Positions 8,758 to 17,718 of a stretch of 43,133 nucleotides of DNA are shown piece by piece. The notes under the pieces were generated by a model. It did not search any database. It was not told the DNA's origin and saw only the letters and a list, made by a program, of their open reading frames with translations. The stretch covers positions 1 through 43,133 of the forward strand of contig CANQDA010000031.1 in NCBI GenBank assembly GCA_947591155.1, read 5' to 3'. This DNA comes from an uncultured Lachnospiraceae bacterium (GTDB lineage: Bacteria; Bacillota; Clostridia; Lachnospirales; Lachnospiraceae). Position 1 is the first letter of the stretch. Every line of letters begins with the position of its first letter. The translations under genes were made by a program, and so were the position numbers.

Positions 8758-8797
8758 GCCTTTTTTTGATTATTTGTCCCAAGTTCCACCATGCAGC

Positions 8798-8846
8798 AAA
8801 AAAGGAAAGGCAGACCGCGCAAATTTATTTGCGACGGGCTGGGTTT
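8798..8846 (-). terminator. Terminator or attenuator between fusA and tuf
   Basis: Directly after the fusA stop, the minus strand forms an imperfect hairpin with the perfect core CGCAAATAAATTTGCG and flanking CCCAG/CTGCC pairing, followed by CCTTTTTT. It probably reduces read-through from fusA into tuf, which has its own promoter. Confidence 0.6.
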
Positions 8847-8855
8847 GCTTTTCTC

Positions 8856-10973
8856 TTACTTCGATTTCTCGTTCAGTACCTTCTCCTGCACGGACTTCGG
8901 AACCTGCTCGTAACGCTCGAAGAACATCGAGTAGTTGCCGCGCCCCTGTGTCTTGGAGCGAAGGTCTGTCGAGTAGCCGAACATCTCCGCAAGCGGAACA
9001 TAGCCCTTCACCATCTTGCCGCCGCCGATATCCTCCATGCCCTCGATGCGCCCGCGGCGCGAGTTGATGTCGCCGATGACGTCGCCCATGTACTCCTCAG
9101 GCATCGTCACCTCCACTTTCATAATCGGCTCAAGCAGAACCGGATTGCCCTGCTTCATCGCATCCTTGAATGCAAGAGAACCCGCGATGTGGAACGCCAT
9201 CTCACTGGAGTCGACCTCGTGGTAGGAACCGTCGAACACGTTCGCGTGAACGCCGAGTACCGGATATCCGCCGAGGATACCGGCCTTCGCCGCCTCCTCG
9301 ATGCCCTCTCCGACCGCCGGGATGTACTCCTTCGGGATCGCGCCGCCGACTACGGTCGACTCGAACTGGAAGGTCTCCTCGCCGTTCGGATCCATCGGTG
9401 TGAAGATCACCTTACAATGGCCGTACTGGCCGCGTCCGCCGGACTGCTTCGCATACTTGCTGTCCACGGTGACTTCCTTCGTAAAGGTCTCCTTGTAGGC
9501 CACCTGCGGCGCGCCCACGTTCGCCTCCACCTTGAACTCACGCAGCAGACGGTCGACGATGATCTCCAGATGGAGCTCGCCCATGCCTGCGATGATCGTC
9601 TGTCCGGTCTCCTGATCCGTATGAGCACGGAACGTCGGATCCTCCTCTGCCAGCTTCGCGAGCGCCTCGCCCATCTTGCCCTGTCCTGCCTTGGTCTTCG
9701 GCTCGATCGCGAGCTCGATAACCGGCTCCGGGAACTCCATAGACTCAAGGATCACCGGATGCTGCTCGTCGCAGATCGTATCGCCGGTCGTCGTGATCTT
9801 GAAACCGACCGCAGCCGCGATATCGCCGGAATACACCTTGTCAAGCTCCGCGCGCTTGTTCGCGTGCATCTGCAGGATACGGCCTACCCGCTCCTTCTTG
9901 CCCTTCGTGGCGTTGAGCACATAGGAACCGGAATTCATCGTGCCGGAATAAACACGGAAAAATGCAAGCTTTCCTACGAACGGGTCCGCCATGATCTTGA
10001 ACGCCAGAGCAGAGAACGGCTCCTCATCGGAGGAATGTCTCTCCACCTCATTGCCGTCCAGATCCGTGCCCTTGATCGCCGGGATGTCGGTCGGAGCCGG
10101 CATATACTCAACAACCGCGTCCAGAAGCTTCTGCACACCCTTGTTGCGGTACGCGCTTCCGCAGCACACCGGAACAGCGGTACACTCGCAGGTCGCCCTG
10201 CGCAGCACGGCCTTCATGTCGTCCACGGACGGCTCTTCGCCCTCCAGGTACTGCATCATCAGGTCGTCATCCAGCTCACAGATCTTCTCGACAAGCTCCG
10301 TGCGGTACAGCTCCGCGTCTTCTTTCATATCCTCCGGGATATCGACGATGGAGATGTCCTCGCCCTTTTCGTCATTGTAAATGTAAGCCTTCATCTCGAA
10401 CAGATCGATGATGCCCTTAAACCAGTCTTCCTTGCCGATCGGCAGCTGCACGCAGATCGCGTTCTTGCCGAGCCTGCCTCTGATCTGATCGACCGCAGCG
10501 TAGAAATCGGCACCCATGATGTCCATCTTGTTGATGAACGCCATACGCGGAACATTGTAGGTATCCGCCTGACGCCACACGTTCTCGGATTGCGGCTCAA
10601 CGCCGCCCTTCGCGCAGAACACGCCTACCGCGCCGTCCAGGACACGCAGGGAACGCTCCACCTCCACGGTGAAGTCCACATGGCCCGGGGTGTCGATGAT
10701 GTTGATACGGTTCTCCAGCGCGCCCTCCTTCGGCTTACAGTTTTCCTGCAGCGTCCAGTGACAGGTCGTCGCCGCTGATGTGATCGTGATACCTCTCTCC
10801 TGCTCCTGCTCCATCCAGTCCATCGTCGCAGTGCCCTCATGGGTATCACCGATCTTGTAATTGACACCGGTATAGTAGAGAATACGCTCGGTCAATGTAG
10901 TCTTACCCGCATCGATGTGAGCCATAATACCGATGTTTCTGGTTCTCTCTAATGGATATTCTCTTCCAGCCAA
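8856..10973 (-). CDS. fusA: Elongation factor G
   Basis: A 705-residue translocase GTPase that moves tRNA and mRNA through the ribosome. I chose the TTG start at 10973 because GAGGAGGAG lies just upstream and the product then begins [15 protein letters not shown], the family's usual N-terminus; starts further upstream add an unconserved tail. The P-loop AHIDAGKT is near residue 17, RGITI and DTPGHVDF follow, and NKMD is the G4 motif. Domain IV carries the GGRGQYGH region and the C-terminus the domain V fold. It lies third in the str operon after rpsL and rpsG. Confidence 0.97.
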   Translation of the reverse strand: MAGREYPLERTRNIGIMAHIDAGKTTLTERILYYTGVNYKIGDTHEGTATMDWMEQEQERGITITSAATTCHWTLQENCKPKEGALENRINIIDTPGHVDFTVEVERSLRVLDGAVGVFCAKGGVEPQSENVWRQADTYNVPRMAFINKMDIMGADFYAAVDQIRGRLGKNAICVQLPIGKEDWFKGIIDLFEMKAYIYNDEKGEDISIVDIPEDMKEDAELYRTELVEKICELDDDLMMQYLEGEEPSVDDMKAVLRRATCECTAVPVCCGSAYRNKGVQKLLDAVVEYMPAPTDIPAIKGTDLDGNEVERHSSDEEPFSALAFKIMADPFVGKLAFFRVYSGTMNSGSYVLNATKGKKERVGRILQMHANKRAELDKVYSGDIAAAVGFKITTTGDTICDEQHPVILESMEFPEPVIELAIEPKTKAGQGKMGEALAKLAEEDPTFRAHTDQETGQTIIAGMGELHLEIIVDRLLREFKVEANVGAPQVAYKETFTKEVTVDSKYAKQSGGRGQYGHCKVIFTPMDPNGEETFQFESTVVGGAIPKEYIPAVGEGIEEAAKAGILGGYPVLGVHANVFDGSYHEVDSSEMAFHIAGSLAFKDAMKQGNPVLLEPIMKVEVTMPEEYMGDVIGDINSRRGRIEGMEDIGGGKMVKGYVPLAEMFGYSTDLRSKTQGRGNYSMFFERYEQVPKSVQEKVLNEKSK

Positions 10974-11115
10974 AATTTTCTCCTCCTCATCGATCGCATC
11001 AAAGCTGCATCCCTGCCGCACTCCTCAGGTGCTGCGCAGGCAGCAAATATTTGCCGGAGACTCATACCAAGACCAGAAAGCCTCCGCCAAAACTTCAATG
11101 CTCTCTGCCTTCGGT

Positions 11116-11643
<528 letters not shown>

Positions 11644-11802
11644 TCATGCTAAGACGCGACTGTTCCGTTCTTCCATAGTCGCGCTGAGGACTTCTTATAT
11701 TTACCTGCAGCCACCCGGCAACAAGAACTCCATATAACATGAGATGAAACAAAAACCGATTTGTGATAAAATCAACCAAAATTCAGCGAACGATCGTTTT
11801 GA

Positions 11803-12222
11803 TTACTTCGCGTCTTTCGGTCTCTTGGCGCCGTATTTGGAACGCGCCTGTCTTCTCTTCGCAACACCTGCCGTATCAAGCGTTCCCCTGACGATATGGT
11901 ATCTGGTACCCGGAAGGTCCTTCACCCTGCCGCCGCGGATCAGCACAACGCTGTGCTCCTGAAGGTTGTGTCCCTCACCCGGAATGTAGCTTGTGACCTC
12001 GATACCGTTCGACAGACGTACTCTGGCGATCTTACGAAGGGCCGAGTTCGGCTTCTTCGGCGTAGCGGTCTTCACCGCCGTGCAGACGCCTCTCTTCTGC
12101 GGGGAAGACGTGTTCGTCGCCTTCTTTCTGAGAGAATTGAATCCCTTCTGAAGAGCCGGTGCTGCAGACTTCTTCGCTGATGTCTGTCTGCCTTTTCTGA
12201 CTAACTGGTTAAATGTTGGCAC
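11803..12222 (-). CDS. rpsL: 30S ribosomal protein S12
   Basis: A 139-residue decoding-centre protein, the usual length. It starts at GTG 12222 after a strong AGGAGGTG site. The region [11 protein letters not shown] holds the lysine whose substitution gives streptomycin resistance; here it is the ordinary lysine, as is the lysine of GRVKDLPG, so no resistance allele is visible. It is the first gene of the str operon, about 140 bp downstream of a consensus promoter. Confidence 0.98.
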   Translation of the reverse strand: MPTFNQLVRKGRQTSAKKSAAPALQKGFNSLRKKATNTSSPQKRGVCTAVKTATPKKPNSALRKIARVRLSNGIEVTSYIPGEGHNLQEHSVVLIRGGRVKDLPGTRYHIVRGTLDTAGVAKRRQARSKYGAKRPKDAK

Positions 12223-12363
12223 TACTCTTTCACCTCCTGATTTTGTCGAGTCTTTGCAGCCGTCCCGTACTTGCTGTTTTGTACGCTTCCGGCCGCATGC
12301 CCTGAGCTTCTGTGGCTGCTAAAAATATGCGCAAAAAATCAATGCGTATTAGCGCACTTTCCT

Positions 12364-12392
12364 ATTATACGGGCGGTTTATGGTGTTGTCAA
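12364..12392 (-). promoter_or_regulatory. Main promoter of the str operon
   Basis: On the minus strand a perfect TTGACA (12387-12392) and perfect TATAAT (12364-12369) are separated by 17 bp. The leader to rpsL is about 130 bases and contains a small CGTAC/GTACG inverted repeat. Both hexamers match sigma-A consensus exactly, as expected for a highly expressed ribosomal operon. Confidence 0.9.
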
Positions 12393-12427
12393 GGAAAATT
12401 TTGAGAAAGGGATTCGACAAAAAATTT

Positions 12428-13168
12428 TTACTCGAAGCGCACGATCTCCCTGCGCAGGCGCTTGATGATGCGCTTTTCCAGCCTGGAGATGTAAGATTGG
12501 GAGATACCGAGCAGATCGGCAACTTCCTTCTGTGTTTTCTCCTCGCCGTCCTGCGTGTTGATGCCGAAGCGCAGATGAATAATCGTCTGCTCGCGCTTGG
12601 AGAGACGGGCGATCGCGTCGAGCAGCAGGTTGTGTTCCGCCTCCGTCTCCATATCACGCGAGATCACGTCGTCGTCCGTCCCGAGGATATCGGAGAGAAG
12701 CAACTCATTCCCGTCCCAGTCCACGTTCAACGGCTCGTCAATAGAGACCTCCATCTTGTTTTTGCTGTTGCGGCGCAGATACATGAGGATCTCATTTTCG
12801 ATACAGCGCGAAGCATAGGTCGCGAGCTTGATCTTCTTGTCCGGATTAAAGGTATTGATGGCCTTGATCAGGCCGATCGTCCCGATTGAGATCAGATCCT
12901 CGACGCCGATGCCCGTGTTGTCAAATTTTTTTGCTATGTAAACGACCAGACGAAGGTTGTGCTCAATCAGCTGGCTCTTGGCCTTCGCATCCCCTTCTTT
13001 GCCGAGCATTTCAAGCAGAGCCTTCTCCTGCTCCGGTTCGAGCGGCTCCGGAAGTACCTCCGTTCCTCCGATATAATGCGTCTCTCTCGGCTTCCGGAAC
13101 AGCACGTCCCCGAAATTCGCCGCCATCTTGAACTGAAACCGCTGAGGCATCGCAATCTTTACAATCAT
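12428..13168 (-). CDS. sigE: RNA polymerase sporulation sigma factor sigma-E (precursor)
   Basis: A 246-residue sigma-70 family protein that directs early mother-cell transcription in sporulation. It is made as an inactive precursor cleaved by SpoIIGA, and the N-terminal 20-30 residues match such a pro-sequence. Region 2 includes [10 protein letters not shown] and the preceding [19 protein letters not shown]. Region 4 is the [26 protein letters not shown] chose ATG 13168 because GAGGAGAG precedes it; a start at 13216 is possible but lacks a good ribosome site. The gene follows spoIIGA by 54 bp. The usual Clostridia neighbour sigG is not next to it; the str operon is. Confidence 0.95.
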   Translation of the reverse strand: MIVKIAMPQRFQFKMAANFGDVLFRKPRETHYIGGTEVLPEPLEPEQEKALLEMLGKEGDAKAKSQLIEHNLRLVVYIAKKFDNTGIGVEDLISIGTIGLIKAINTFNPDKKIKLATYASRCIENEILMYLRRNSKNKMEVSIDEPLNVDWDGNELLLSDILGTDDDVISRDMETEAEHNLLLDAIARLSKREQTIIHLRFGINTQDGEEKTQKEVADLLGISQSYISRLEKRIIKRLRREIVRFE

Positions 13169-13222
13169 CTTTCTTCTCTCCTCTTCACAATTGTTCGGCA
13201 CCTTCACAGTTACCATTTTCTT

Positions 13223-13999
13223 CTAATTCACAGGTCTCGCGTGCAGCGGATGCAGGATCAGCCGGAAACGGCCGTTTGCGCTCAGCTGTCCGTCATAGAT
13301 CGCCAGGATCGGCCTTTCCACAACGGCCGGACCCCCGGAGAGCTCCACTGTCATGCAATCGATCGTCACTCCGCGCAGCCAGCCCCGTTCAGTGCCGACG
13401 CTGTGATACGGGATCAGGTAAAATCCCCGCCGTTCCTCCCATGCGCTCCCGAGCAATCGCCTCGCGGGCGCTGCGTCCACAATGCTGACCGGCCGGCCGG
13501 TGAGCGGTTCCTCCAGACTGTTTCCCGTGTCGATCATTCCGAGCAGCGTCTCTGTCCGCTCCTCCCATTGCAATCGCACTGTTACAAGGCTGTCGCGCAG
13601 CGCTTTCTGTCGGATCAGAAAGCGTCCGGCGATCCGGAGCGCAAGGACCGCCAGCGCCGTCCCCGCTATCAATGGAAGCCCGAACATCCCCAGCAGCGCT
13701 TCCAGAACGCCGCCGAAACACACACCCGTCAGAAATAAAAAGAACAGTCCTCTCAGGAACTCTTCTCTTCTCTTCCCTGCAAACAAAATGCTTCCGGCCA
13801 GCAGCACGCACAAGAAATACCAGCCGGACTGTCCGAGACATACCAGCAGGGTCATCGCGGCCGCATTGGCGAAGCTTCCCGCCGCGATCCGCTTTCGCGA
13901 CAACTTCAGCCGTCCAAGAGACGCGGCCGTGGCGATCAAAAGATACCCCGTGAGAAGATGTTCCAGAAAAAACTGGTCTATGTAAAACTCATAATACAC
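13223..13999 (-). CDS. spoIIGA: Sporulation sigma-E factor-processing peptidase SpoIIGA
   Basis: A 258-residue membrane aspartic protease that cleaves pro-sigma-E after engulfment signalling. The N-terminal 125 residues are strongly hydrophobic and hold about five membrane segments. The C-terminal domain carries the catalytic motif MIDTGNSL (Asp157), as in retropepsin-like proteases. The GTG start at 13999 is preceded by AGGGGGTG and gives the family N-terminus VYYEFYIDQFFLEH. Longer upstream frames run through the promoter and hairpin and are unlikely. It forms an operon with sigE, expressed from a long-spacer promoter at 14030-14063. Confidence 0.93.
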   Translation of the reverse strand: MYYEFYIDQFFLEHLLTGYLLIATAASLGRLKLSRKRIAAGSFANAAAMTLLVCLGQSGWYFLCVLLAGSILFAGKRREEFLRGLFFLFLTGVCFGGVLEALLGMFGLPLIAGTALAVLALRIAGRFLIRQKALRDSLVTVRLQWEERTETLLGMIDTGNSLEEPLTGRPVSIVDAAPARRLLGSAWEERRGFYLIPYHSVGTERGWLRGVTIDCMTVELSGGPAVVERPILAIYDGQLSANGRFRLILHPLHARPVN

Positions 14000-14002
14000 A
14001 AA

Positions 14003-14050
14003 ACACCCCCTGCGGATGCAACTGAGCTCAGTATACTCCGCAGAGGGTGT
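14003..14050 (-). promoter_or_regulatory. Inverted repeat spanning the spoIIGA promoter spacer and ribosome site
   Basis: The arms 14037-14050 and 14003-14016 pair over 14 bp on the minus strand (one G-U), with a 20-base loop that contains the palindrome ACTGAGCTCAGT. The downstream arm holds the AGGGGGTG ribosome site. Transcripts reading in from upstream would hide that site, whereas transcripts starting at about 14023 lack the upstream arm. Confidence 0.7.
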
Positions 14051-14063
14051 GAAATTTGTCAAA
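14030..14063 (-). promoter_or_regulatory. Putative Spo0A-dependent spoIIGA-sigE promoter with 0A-box
   Basis: On the minus strand TTGACA (14057-14062) and TATACT (14030-14035) are separated by 21 bp, too long for normal sigma-A use. The B. subtilis spoIIG promoter is known for a similarly long 22-bp spacing that needs Spo0A-phosphate. TTTGTCAAA at 14055-14063, overlapping the -35, matches the 0A-box consensus. The likely start is the A at 14023. Confidence 0.65.
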
Positions 14064-14106
14064 TACGGGCGGCATTTCTGCCATTTTTGTAGACAAGTTA
14101 CGACAC

Positions 14107-14208
14107 GTCCACCGACACATTCGCTCCCCTTCCTGCTGTAATTTTTCCGAACAGGCAGTAATATGCCTTTCGAAAAATCACAGCGAAAATCCAAATGTGC
14201 CGGCGGGC
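14107..14208 (-). ncRNA. Structured element A downstream of aroD (same family as element B)
   Basis: On the minus strand the 15-bp outer arms (14194-14208 with 14107-14121) enclose a conserved GGATTTTCG, an inner stem GCTGTGATTTTTCG/CGGAAAAATTACAGC, a small AGGCA-TATTAC-TGCCT hairpin and a conserved CAGGAAGGG. Element B at 15005-15117 has the same order with different but still paired stem bases. It starts 14 bases after the aroD stop and ends about 44 bp before the spoIIGA -35. It could be a structured RNA or a palindromic repeat. Confidence 0.55.
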
Positions 14209-14222
14209 ATTCTCTTTTACAC

Positions 14223-14984
14223 TCAAATTTGCAACAGTGGAATCAGCCGCGCGACCAGATCAGCGTCGAGCTGTCCGGGGGCGGAGGCCTTTCCAGCGGT
14301 CGCGAAGGTCACGGCGGATCCGGTAAGCGCACCGCACAGCCGGCTGACTGCGCCCAACCGTCCCATCGCCATCGTGATATACGGGCGATCCGCGTATTGC
14401 CGTTTCATGAGAACCGACGCGTCGAGGAGCGCCAACACGTCCTCCTCCGACTGCGGCATGACAGCCGCCTTTGTAATGTCGGCGCCGAGCTCCTGCATCT
14501 TTGTCAAAAGGATCGCAATCTTCTCCGCAGACGGCGTTCCGGCGAAATCGTGGAAGGACGCCACGAGCTTTCCGCCGTGCGCGTGGATCCGCTCCGCCAT
14601 GCGCCGCAGTCGCTCCTCGCCCCGGTTCAGCTCGATGTCGACAAGGTCGGCGGATCCGCTCCCAGCCGCGCGCTCGGAAAGCGTCTCGTACTCCTCCATC
14701 GCTATACTTCTCTCTCCGCCTTCCTCCTTTGTCCGGAAGGTAAAGAGAATCGGCCGGTCGCCCAGACGCCCGCGCAGAAACGCAAGCGCATGCTCTACCC
14801 ACAGCTCATCGTCCGTCTGTCGATAAAAGTCGGCCCGCCATTCCGTCAGATCGAAGGGACCCTCCATGATCCTGTCGACCTGCCGCTCCAGCTCTTCTCT
14901 GTCCGCGGCCGTCAGCGGGACGCAGATCTTCGGCGTCCCGTCGCCCAATATCAGACCGCGCACAGTCAATTGAGTTTTTTTCAT
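14223..14984 (-). CDS. aroD: 3-dehydroquinate dehydratase, type I
   Basis: A 253-residue enzyme that removes water from 3-dehydroquinate to give 3-dehydroshikimate, third step of the shikimate pathway, through a lysine Schiff base. The fold is a TIM barrel; visible conserved segments are ICVPL, FDLTEWRADFY, ILFTFRTKEEGG, DLVDIEL, KLVASFHDFAGTP with the catalytic-type His, ADITKAAVMP with the probable Schiff-base Lys, and ITMAMGRLGAVSR. ATG 14984 follows AAGGAG at good spacing; the longer upstream frame reads through structured element B. Its partner aroE is divergently encoded about 480 bp away. The gene is bracketed by two related structured elements. Confidence 0.93.
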   Translation of the reverse strand: MKKTQLTVRGLILGDGTPKICVPLTAADREELERQVDRIMEGPFDLTEWRADFYRQTDDELWVEHALAFLRGRLGDRPILFTFRTKEEGGERSIAMEEYETLSERAAGSGSADLVDIELNRGEERLRRMAERIHAHGGKLVASFHDFAGTPSAEKIAILLTKMQELGADITKAAVMPQSEEDVLALLDASVLMKRQYADRPYITMAMGRLGAVSRLCGALTGSAVTFATAGKASAPGQLDADLVARLIPLLQI

Positions 14985-15004
14985 TCCAGATTCTCCTTCC
15001 GTAC

Positions 15005-15117
15005 GCCACGGAAGCGAAGACGGCCGGTACCCTTTCTGGCGTATTTTCCGTAAGCAAGCAGTTCTATGCTTCTTCCGGAAAACACGCCGAAAATCCAGCC
15101 GTCTTCGCTTCTGTGGC
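15005..15117 (-). ncRNA. Structured element B in the aroD leader (same family as element A)
   Basis: On the minus strand the 20-bp outer arms (15098-15117 with 15005-15024, one mismatch) enclose GGATTTTCG, a 13-bp inner stem GGCGTGTTTTCCG/CGGAAAATACGCC, an AAGCA-TAGAAC-TGCTT hairpin and CAGAAAGGG. The last paired base lies about 7 bases before the aroD ribosome site. The layout and single-stranded words match element A, while stem bases differ in a compensated way. A cis-acting leader RNA is the simplest idea. Confidence 0.6.
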
Positions 15118-15186
15118 TGTGCTTTGGCATATAGTTTAACATATCCTGCCCGAAAAAAAAAGACGTGAAAAAGAGACGCGTTTTTG

Positions 15187-15215
15187 TTGACAGGCATAAC
15201 TTGACACTATATGAT
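15187..15215 (+). promoter_or_regulatory. Promoter of the small ORF-aroE unit
   Basis: TTGACA (15187-15192) and TATGAT (15210-15215) with 17 bp between them, about 90 bp upstream of the small ORF start. A second TTGACA at 15201-15206 has no good partner. Confidence 0.75.
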
Positions 15216-15305
15216 TATATTAAATAGAACAAAAGAGAATCCTTAAACGGATCATTATAAACGAATCGGCAAAGTGGCTCAAATGCTTAGAATGGAGGAA
15301 AGGAT

Positions 15306-15455
15306 ATGGTAGATGTCATGACAGATAAGCAATTCAAAACGATTTTGGAAATGGTTGACATGATTCTGGATGGATGCAAAGATCTTGAAGATGCCAAGAA
15401 AAAAGTACAAAAGTTGATTGAGAATCAGAGTACCAAAGAGAATAAAAACGATTAG
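15306..15455 (+). CDS. Small acidic-basic helical protein of unknown function (49 aa)
   Basis: The ORF ATG 15306 to TAG 15455 encodes 49 residues, beginning MVDVMTDKQFKTILEMVDMI and continuing through a charged helix (EDAKKKVQKLIENQ) to a polar tail. GGAGGAAAGG directly before the ATG is a strong ribosome site, and a good promoter lies upstream, so translation is likely. It ends 10 bp before aroE and must be co-transcribed with it. The pattern suggests a helical or coiled-coil peptide. I do not recognise a family; it could act as a leader peptide for aroE, whose own ribosome site is weaker. Confidence 0.65.
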   Translation: MVDVMTDKQFKTILEMVDMILDGCKDLEDAKKKVQKLIENQSTKENKND

Positions 15456-15465
15456 AGGTAACAAA

Positions 15466-16332
15466 ATGTCACACGAAATCACCGGCCGCACGCGTCTCGG
15501 CTGCCTGCTCGGGACGCCGGTCACACACAGCCTATCCCCGATGATGTACAACGAGTCGTTCCGTCTGCTCGGAATGGATCGCGTCTATCTGTGTTTTGAC
15601 ACGGAGCACGCGGACCTCGGAAGCATCGTGCAGTCGCTCCGCCAGATGAACGTGTTCGGCTTCAATCTCACGATGCCGGACAAGGAGCGCGTCCTTCCGT
15701 TTCTCGACGAGATCGATCCGGCCGCGCGGATGATCGGGGCGGTCAATACAGTCAAAAATGAAGACGGGACGCTCATCGGCTACAACACCGACGGTATCGG
15801 CTATATGCGCTCAGTGCGCGAGGCCGGCTGCGATCCGTCGACCAGTGAGATGACTCTGCTCGGAGCGGGCGGCGCTGCCGCTTCGATCGCGGTGCACGCG
15901 GCGCTCGACGGCATCCCTGCCCTGCACATCGTGAACCGGCGCGGACGTTCCTGGGAAAAAGCGCTCCATCTCGCGGAGACGATCAGCCGCGATACCGGCT
16001 GCCACGCCGATGTGACCGACATGGCTGATACAGAGGCTGTGAGAGAATGCATCCGCAGAAGCCGCCTGCTGACAAACGCCACCTCTGTCGGAATGGCGCC
16101 GCATGAGGACGCGTCTCCGATCGCGGATTCCACATGGCTGCATCCGGACCTGCTGGTCTCGGACATCATCTACAATCCGCGCCGGACCAGACTGCTCTGC
16201 GAAGCCGAGAAGCGAGGCTGCCGTACTATGAACGGCATGCGCATGCTGCTCTACCAGGGCGCCGCTGCGTTTCATATCTGGACAGGACAGGATATGCCAG
16301 TTGAGGAGGTAAGGCGCAAATACTTTGAATGA
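15466..16332 (+). CDS. aroE: Shikimate 5-dehydrogenase
   Basis: A 288-residue enzyme that reduces 3-dehydroshikimate to shikimate with NAD(P)H. The substrate-binding serines are in THSLSPMMYN. The catalytic lysine is in NLTMPDKERV, where most family members have a VT-P-K form. AVNTVKN and NTDGIGY (with the catalytic Asp) follow, then the Rossmann motif GAGGAAA. ATG 15466 follows GAGGT and gives the normal N-terminus; the same frame extends further upstream into the small ORF region but without a ribosome site. The 3' end abuts the stop codon of the convergent histidine kinase gene with no bases between. Quinate/shikimate specificity cannot be decided from sequence. Confidence 0.93.
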   Translation: MSHEITGRTRLGCLLGTPVTHSLSPMMYNESFRLLGMDRVYLCFDTEHADLGSIVQSLRQMNVFGFNLTMPDKERVLPFLDEIDPAARMIGAVNTVKNEDGTLIGYNTDGIGYMRSVREAGCDPSTSEMTLLGAGGAAASIAVHAALDGIPALHIVNRRGRSWEKALHLAETISRDTGCHADVTDMADTEAVRECIRRSRLLTNATSVGMAPHEDASPIADSTWLHPDLLVSDIIYNPRRTRLLCEAEKRGCRTMNGMRMLLYQGAAAFHIWTGQDMPVEEVRRKYFE

Positions 16333-17718
16333 TTAGTTTACTCTATGCGTGCTCTGTGTGTTTCCGGGAGAAAACGGCAGGTATACGCTGAATATACTTC
16401 CGATGTCCAGCATGCTCTTTACCTCCGCCCGGCCTCCGTGCAGTTCGGCGATCCACTTCACCATCGGCAGTCCCAGCCCGAAGCCTTCTGAGCGATTGTG
16501 GCTCTCGTCTACCTGATAAAAGCGATTCCATATCTTATCGACGCATTCCGCCGGGATCCCGATACCGTCGTCCCGCACGCGGATCCAGCAGCCCTTTTCT
16601 CCCTTTTCAAGTTTCACAGTCACATGCCCGTTCGGTCTCCCGTAATGGATTCCGTTTCCGATCAGATTGATCAGCATCCGCATGACAAGATTGAAATCAC
16701 ACACAATGACCGTATGCTCTTCCTCGTATTGAAACCGAAGAGTAATCCCGCATGCCTGCGCCTTCTCTCCCAGCTCATCTAAAACCGTCTCGATCAGCAC
16801 GTTAAGATCAGTCTCCTCAAAATCCGGCCTGTAGCTTCCTCCCTCATTTCGCGCGATCATCAGCAGCTGCGACACGAGATCCGACATCGCGCTGGCTTTC
16901 CTGCTGATAATCTCAAGCTCTTCCCTGAGCTCCGCGCTCAAATCGAGTTCCTCCAGACAATACTCACAGTGTGAAATAATCACCGAGATCGGCGTGCGCA
17001 GTTCATGCGCTGCATCCGAGGTAAACTCTGTCTCCCGCTTGAACATTTCCTCCAGGTGATTCAGCATATAATTGAATGTCTCCGTCAGGCAGGACAACTC
17101 ATCCTTCGCCGTCGCTTCCGGAAGGCGTAAAGACAGATCGGAGGAATTTGTGATGTCATTCACCATCTGATTCATCGTATAGATCGGGTAGAGCGCTTTC
17201 CGCAGCATCCGGTACCCGATCAGCGCCGCGCACAGCAGCAAAACAACAGCCATAAGTATCATACCGGGCAGAATTCTCCCCAGTACAGCCTCGACCAGAC
17301 TTAAAGTATAGACCGCACGCACCTGGTATTCCTGCCCCGCAATCGAAAACGAGCGATCCAGAACCATCCAGAACTCATTGTTCTTCCTGACATTTCTAAG
17401 TGCATCGTTCTTAAACGGATAATCTAACGGAAAACCATCCGGATAGAGTCCCCTTACCAGTTCCCCCTCCTGATTAAAAATCGCCAGAGTAACGCTGTCA
17501 TCATAATAATTCAGGTTCAAAAGTTCCGTTTCCGGATCCGTGATACGCCCAAGATCTTTTCCGAAATCGGAGAGTTCATCGTACAACTCATTCCTGGCGT
17601 CCTTACGGAAGCAATATTCCGTATAACCTGTCACACTCAGGATTCCAAGGGCCAGAACCAGTGTCAGGATCCCTGTGTACCAGAGCGTGATCTTATATTT
17701 GATTCGGTTCTGCAGCAT
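16333..17718 (-). CDS. Membrane sensor histidine kinase
   Basis: A 461-residue kinase. A first membrane helix (about 12-34) and a second (148-169) bound an extracellular sensor of about 110 residues. A HAMP linker (170-222) leads to the dimerisation helix with the phospho-acceptor His238 in AAHELRTPI. The catalytic domain has an N-box (NLIGNGIHYG), G1 (DDGIGIP), the F-box and GFGLGLPMV. It autophosphorylates and passes phosphate to the response regulator encoded just upstream, with which it overlaps by 26 bp. Its ribosome site GGAGGGAAGG lies inside the regulator gene. The signal is unknown; the divergent Asp-rich secreted protein is a plausible partner or target. Confidence 0.93.
   Translation of the reverse strand: MLQNRIKYKITLWYTGILTLVLALGILSVTGYTEYCFRKDARNELYDELSDFGKDLGRITDPETELLNLNYYDDSVTLAIFNQEGELVRGLYPDGFPLDYPFKNDALRNVRKNNEFWMVLDRSFSIAGQEYQVRAVYTLSLVEAVLGRILPGMILMAVVLLLCAALIGYRMLRKALYPIYTMNQMVNDITNSSDLSLRLPEATAKDELSCLTETFNYMLNHLEEMFKRETEFTSDAAHELRTPISVIISHCEYCLEELDLSAELREELEIISRKASAMSDLVSQLLMIARNEGGSYRPDFEETDLNVLIETVLDELGEKAQACGITLRFQYEEEHTVIVCDFNLVMRMLINLIGNGIHYGRPNGHVTVKLEKGEKGCWIRVRDDGIGIPAECVDKIWNRFYQVDESHNRSEGFGLGLPMVKWIAELHGGRAEVKSMLDIGSIFSVYLPFSPGNTQSTHRVN

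Noticed and set aside
7451..10778. Long plus-strand open frames opposite tuf and fusA (409 and 670 codons)
   Set aside because: They are antisense to highly conserved EF-Tu and EF-G genes, have repetitive Arg/Leu/His-rich sequences typical of shadow frames in GC-rich DNA, and show no ribosome sites or family resemblance.
11803..12222. Streptomycin-resistance allele of rpsL
   Set aside because: Both lysines usually changed in resistant strains are the ordinary lysine here.
14003..14050. Hairpin as the aroD terminator only
   Set aside because: A weak TTTT follows, so some termination is possible, but the arms coincide with the promoter spacer and ribosome site of spoIIGA, which points to regulation.
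15005..15117. Element B as a plain transcription terminator
   Set aside because: There is no T-run after the outer stem and it ends next to the aroD ribosome site; the conserved internal words shared with element A are not expected in a terminator.
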